From NCBI GenBank assembly GCA_026075535.2, contig AP026541.1:1550001-1614000 (forward strand): 64,000 nucleotides of DNA, read 5' to 3'. The position numbers and the translations under genes were made by a program. Positions 60,242 through 64,000 of the stretch are shown here, one piece after another. The notes beneath the pieces were generated by a model. That model had not been told where the DNA came from. It was given only the letters and a program-made list of their open reading frames with translations, and ran no database searches. Source of the stretch: Tricholoma matsutake. Its lineage: Eukaryota > Basidiomycota > Agaricomycetes > Agaricales > Tricholomataceae. Positions within the stretch are counted from its first letter, which is position 1; the number at the start of each line of letters is the position of its first letter.

Positions 60242-61846
60242 ATGCCAGTGCGGAAGCCATGGGATCATGCGATTGAGATGAAGCCCAGGTTTGTGCCAAA
60301 GAAGTCAAAGGTATATCCGTTATCTCCGATGGAACAAGAAGAAGTGGATGCATTCCTGAAGGAGCAATTGTGCAAAGGATACATACGACCTTCGAAATCA
60401 CTGCAGATGTCACCAATATTCTTTGTGCCCAAAAAAGACCAAAGGAAGAGGATGTGTACTGATTATAGGTATCTGAACGAGTGGACAGTGAAGAATGTGT
60501 ACCCCCTGCCGTTGATCTCAGAAATAATTGATAAGGTGGGAAAAGCCAAGGTCTTTACAAAATTGGATTTATGATGGGGATACAACAATGTACAAATAAA
60601 GAAAGGAGATGAGTGGAAGGCTGCATTTGCCATGCGTCGAGGATCCTTTGAGCCGCTTGTCATGTTTTTTGGGATGACTAATAGTCCCCCGACCTTTCAA
60701 AATATGATGAACAACATTTTCAAGGATGTAATAGACAAAGGCATGGTAATAATATTTATTGACAACATTCTGATATTCACGGAGGATGAAGAGAATCATG
60801 AGGCGATAGTGCAGGAGGTGTTACAGAGGTTGGCGGAGAATGATCTATTTTTGAAACCAGAGAAGTGTGTGTTTGGGGCAAGCAAGATCGAGTTCCTAGG
60901 ATTATTGATCGGCCCTGATGGGATCAAAATGGATCCGATCAAGGTACAGGCAATCACAGATTGGCCTGCGCCCACCCGTGTCAAGGAGGTTCAAGCCTTC
61001 TTGGGACTCGCAAATTATTATCGTCGCTTTGTGCACAATTTTTCTAAAATTGCTGCACCCTTACATAACCTTATGCGAAAGGGAGTAGTATGGAGGTGGG
61101 GAGAGCAGCAGCAGACAGCATTTGAGGAGTTGAAGAGGAAGTTTGTGGAGGGACCAATATTAGCCCCAGTAGATTTCACACACCCTTTGCGAGTGGAATC
61201 CGATGCATCTGATTTTGCTACTGGAGCAGTATTATCAATGCTGTGTGAAGATGACAAATGGCATCCTTGTGCATACTTGTCGAAAGGGTTGAATGATGTG
61301 GAGAGGAATTATGATGTGCATGACAAAGAGATGTTGGGGATAATATGAGCATTGGAGGCGTGGAGGCATTATTTGGAGGGATGTACGCATCAGATTGAGA
61401 TCTGGACGGATCATCAAAATCTGCAATACTTCATGTCCACTAAAAAGCTTAATCGCTGGCAAGCACGTTGGGCACTATTCCTATCACATTTCAATTTTCA
61501 CTTGCTCCACAAAGTGGGAAGCTTAATGAGGAAAGCAGATGCATTATCCAGACATATTGATCAGAAAAGGGGGGTGGAGGAGGACAATAAAAATGTTACC
61601 TTACTCAAACCCAAATACTTTTGCATTTGCGCTATGCGTCAAGGGCATCTATTAATAGATAGCTCGGAAACGGAAATGTTGTCTAAAATTAGACAATGCT
61701 CGGAAATGGATGATGAAGTAGTGGAAGCCATGAAAGCTCTGAAGGGAGAGAAGAAAGGTAATATCAAAGGAGATGAATGGGCTGAGGAACAAGGGTTGGT
61801 GTTGTTTCGAGGAAAAGTGTATGTACCGAAGGATCAGGATTTGTGA
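60242..61846 (+). pseudogene. Reverse transcriptase and RNase H of gypsy element 2
   Basis: [14 protein letters not shown] and [18 protein letters not shown] start the domain, followed by [33 protein letters not shown], the active site (IIFIDNILIF, about 60750), FLGLLIGPDGIKMD, FLGLANYYRRFVHNFS and the RNase H VESDASDFATGAVL. The second active-site Asp is Asn (FIDN for Y-x-D-D), so this copy should lack polymerase activity even without its stops. TGA stops at 60572, 61346 and 61844. Confidence 0.9.
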
Positions 61847-63208
61847 AGGGAGATTGTCCAGTTACATCACAATACGCCGATTGCCAGACACCCAGGAAGA
61901 TGGAAGACGTTGGAATTAGTAATGAGAAATTATTGGTGGCCCGGAATTTCGAAGTATGTGTTGGGGTATGTGGATGGATGTGATACGTGCATGAGGGGGA
62001 AGAAATTTCCAGAGAAACCTGCAGGAAAATTAATGCCAAACCCTATACCTAAAGCGCCGTGGCGAGATATATCTGTGGATTTTATTACCGGATTACCTGA
62101 GGCTCAAGGGTACGATGCAATATTTGTAGTATGCGACCGCTTTACAAAGGAGGTCCATATTATTCCTACTACTACAGAAACCTCATCATTGGGCTTGGTG
62201 TGCCTCTATCTAAATTAGGTATGGCGGTTACATGGGTTACCCAATACCGTTATCTCCGATCGCAGACCACAATTTGCTTCTGCATTTATGTGAGAACTAA
62301 ACAACATATTGGGAATTCAAACTAAATTATCTACGGCATATCACCCGCAGACTGATGGGCAGACAGAGAGAATGAATCAGGAGTTGGAGCAGTACCTACA
62401 TATGTTTGTCAACTACCGACAAACCGACTGGCCCGAATGGTTGGCAATTGCCAAATTTTCCCACAATAACAAATTCCATTCGGCTACTCGTATGTCACCC
62501 TTTTTCGCGAATTATGGATATCATCCTCGCATGGGAGTAGAACCCAGAAGGGAAGTCAGTAGAAGATTTTGTATCTAAGATGCAAAAGGTACAAGAGGAA
62601 GCAGAGGTGGCATTGAAGAAAGCACGTGATAACATGATGTGACACGCGGATCGTACTCGAGCACGCGCTCCAGAGTACAAAGTTGGTGACTTGGTATGGC
62701 TAAGTACCAAGGACCTGAACATTCCACGACCTTCAAAGAAACTTACGGAGAAACAAGTTGGCCCATATGCAATCTCTAAAGTGATCTCGCCTAATGTGGT
62801 AGTGCTAAAATTACCCCAATCATTTAAGATTGATCCCCAGATTAACGTATCCCGCTTACGCCTTTACCGTCCGCCCACTATTCCTGGCCAACAAACTACT
62901 CCACAACCTCCAATAATAGTAGAAGGTGCTCCAGAATACATAGTTGAAGAAATTTTAGACCCATGTCTTCGACGGAACAAATTGGAGTTCTTAATCAAGT
63001 GGAAAAACTATACCGATGAAAATAATTCATGGGAACCTGAAGAGAATTGTAAGTGAGCGCGTAACGCGATCGCCCAATTCTTTAAACGTAATCTGAATGC
63101 TCCACGTCGCATTGCAAGAATGGTGTATGAGGGGATGAAATTCCAGCCTTACCAAAATTTCACAGAGGGGACAAACATAATATTTTCTCGCCTGGAAGTC
63201 GAGGCATA
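61847..63208 (+). pseudogene. Integrase with chromodomain of gypsy element 2
   Basis: HHCC region HHNTPIARHPGRWKT ... CDTCMRGK, catalytic core SVDFITGLPEAQ, SDRRPQF and [15 protein letters not shown], then GDLVWLSTKDL and NVSRLRLYRPP. The chromodomain (62940-63090) reads YIVEEILDPCLRR, LEFLIKWKNYTDEN and SWEPEENCK, with a TGA inside its last helix (63054). Frameshifts near 62215 and 62560; stops at about 62290 and 62639 are TGA. The ORF ends at 63206-63208 next to the polypurine tract. Confidence 0.9.
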
Positions 63209-63220
63209 AAAGGGGGGTAA

Positions 63221-63600
63221 TGTTAGGAAACCACCCCATTACCTAATAAACTTTCATTTTTATTTTATTATGTCAAATTATGCTACATTTTGATAGCGTG
63301 AGAATTTTATTTCGCACGCATCAAATGTACATGCATGTACGAGTGCGTCAGTAACAACAATGTACAATATATGTAACATAGTATATAAACCCTAAATATA
63401 TGCCTAGGGGACCCCAGTTGTGTTCTCTTAGGTATTCCACCTATGTTTTTGGTGTGAAAGGCCTATCTCAACAAACTCACCTATTAATAACCCCTCGCAT
63501 CAAAACCATCAATTCCCCATCATGAGCACAGATCCCGCCCCCTTCTTGTAGAGAGAACCCGCATGGTCTTAGCTAGCAGATAGTGGGTGTCGCCCTAACA
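63221..63600 (+). repeat. 3' LTR of gypsy element 2 (380 bp)
   Basis: Matches the 5' LTR except for a 20-bp gap and transitions, with CG kept at several sites where the 5' copy has TG or CA. Followed by the target duplication ATGGT. Confidence 0.93.
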
Positions 63601-63605
63601 ATGGT

Positions 63606-64000
63606 GGCGCCGATACTCTGCATTGAAGTCTCTCTACCACCAAACAGAGATGTTTTTCAACCTTGAATGCACCAATGTGCTCTAATAGCTGCCTTGGCAG
63701 CCCCCATTTCACCATAAGCCTCTCCAGAATATTGAGAGTTGCCCAGCCACTCATTAACTGAGCCAAGAGTACAAACACTCCCCCCACCAGCAACAAACCT
63801 TTGAACAAAGGGATAAGTGCCACCCCCTGACATAGCTGGCCCTAATGTGCATGCACCCAAGAAATGCCACAATCAACACGCTCTGATGCTCAAAGGGATC
63901 ACCCCCATCTTTAGCACCACAACATGTGTTCTCGGCATCTGACGACCCAGTGACTGCATCTCGTACAAAAACTCCCCAGTCCACAACTGTGGCCCCGAGC
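63606..64000 (-). other. Unidentified minus-strand reading frames at the window edge
   Basis: Three overlapping minus-strand frames (63984-63754, 63872-63657, 63823-63569) together give a plausible but frameshifted text rich in Gly, Cys and Trp, such as VDWGVFVRDAVTGSSDAENT, GGGTYPFVQRFVAGGGSV and NSQYSGEAYGEMGAAKAAIR. I do not recognise it. It may be the 3' part of a gene or repeat that continues to the right of the window. Confidence 0.3.

Larger units (their letters stand above)
57416..63600 (+). mobile_element. Ty3/gypsy chromodomain retrotransposon (element 2), 6.2 kb
   Basis: LTRs 57416-57815 and 63221-63600 begin TGTTAGGAAACCAC and end GCCCTAACA. The target duplication ATGGT is intact at 57411-57415 and 63601-63605. 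A polypurine tract AAAAGGGGGGTAA precedes the 3' LTR. gag is open over its full length while pol is broken, mostly by TGA. There is no ORF after the chromodomain, unlike element 1. LTRs differ by a 20-bp indel plus transitions. I see no standard primer-binding site after the 5' LTR. Confidence 0.94.

Noticed and set aside
33490..63060. UGA recoding (selenocysteine or readthrough) as the meaning of the TGA codons
   Set aside because: TGA falls at arginine sites in many unrelated genes together with frameshifts, and the LTR pairs show the same CpG decay; deamination is simpler.

Overview
The window is from a filamentous basidiomycete fungus, most likely an Agaricomycete. The single-copy genes carry many introns of about 45-75 bp with GTNNGT donors. 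The repeats (KDZ and Plavaka transposases, chromodomain Ty3/gypsy elements, a hAT-type element, a Tc1/mariner-type DDE element) are typical of that group. I see no rRNA, tRNA or CRISPR.

Layout. 1-5.5 kb is transposon-derived: a 4.1-kb element with terminal inverted repeats and a TA target duplication (740-4867) holds a decayed DDE transposase and a second, convergent decayed gene. 5.5-31 kb is the host gene island with eight genes: a long coiled-coil/low-complexity protein (5561-8419), lariat debranching enzyme DBR1 (8639-10511), a two-finger C2H2 regulator behind a 5-kb gene-free upstream region (15605-17934), a 15-exon Ost-alpha/TMEM184-type membrane protein (22159-24188), a carboxymuconolactone-decarboxylase-like/alpha-beta hydrolase fusion (26490-24715, minus), trimethylguanosine synthase TGS1 (27005-28260), ESCRT-I subunit VPS28 (29789-28841, minus) and a small signal-anchored cysteine-containing protein (30121-30687). 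31-64 kb is a transposon cluster: a chromodomain gypsy element with target duplication ATAGG (31809-39941), a KDZ transposase split by a hAT-like insertion (about 41206-45317), a GRF zinc-finger pseudogene, a Plavaka transposase (49249-52287), two further decayed basidiomycete repeat-family genes, and a second chromodomain gypsy element with target duplication ATGGT (57416-63600).

How it fits together. DBR1 and TGS1 both act on RNA (lariat turnover and snRNA/snoRNA cap hypermethylation), VPS28 in endosomal sorting; these look like ordinary housekeeping loci with no sign of a joint pathway. From the Ost-alpha gene onward the genes alternate strand, giving tail-to-tail and head-to-head pairs with 330-580 bp between them. 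In the transposon cluster almost every in-frame stop is TGA, usually where relatives have arginine, and most differences between paired LTRs are CpG transitions. This points to cytosine methylation and deamination of repeats as the main form of decay. All gene models were spliced by eye: exon sums are divisible by three for every model and conserved motifs are continuous across junctions, but none has transcript support.
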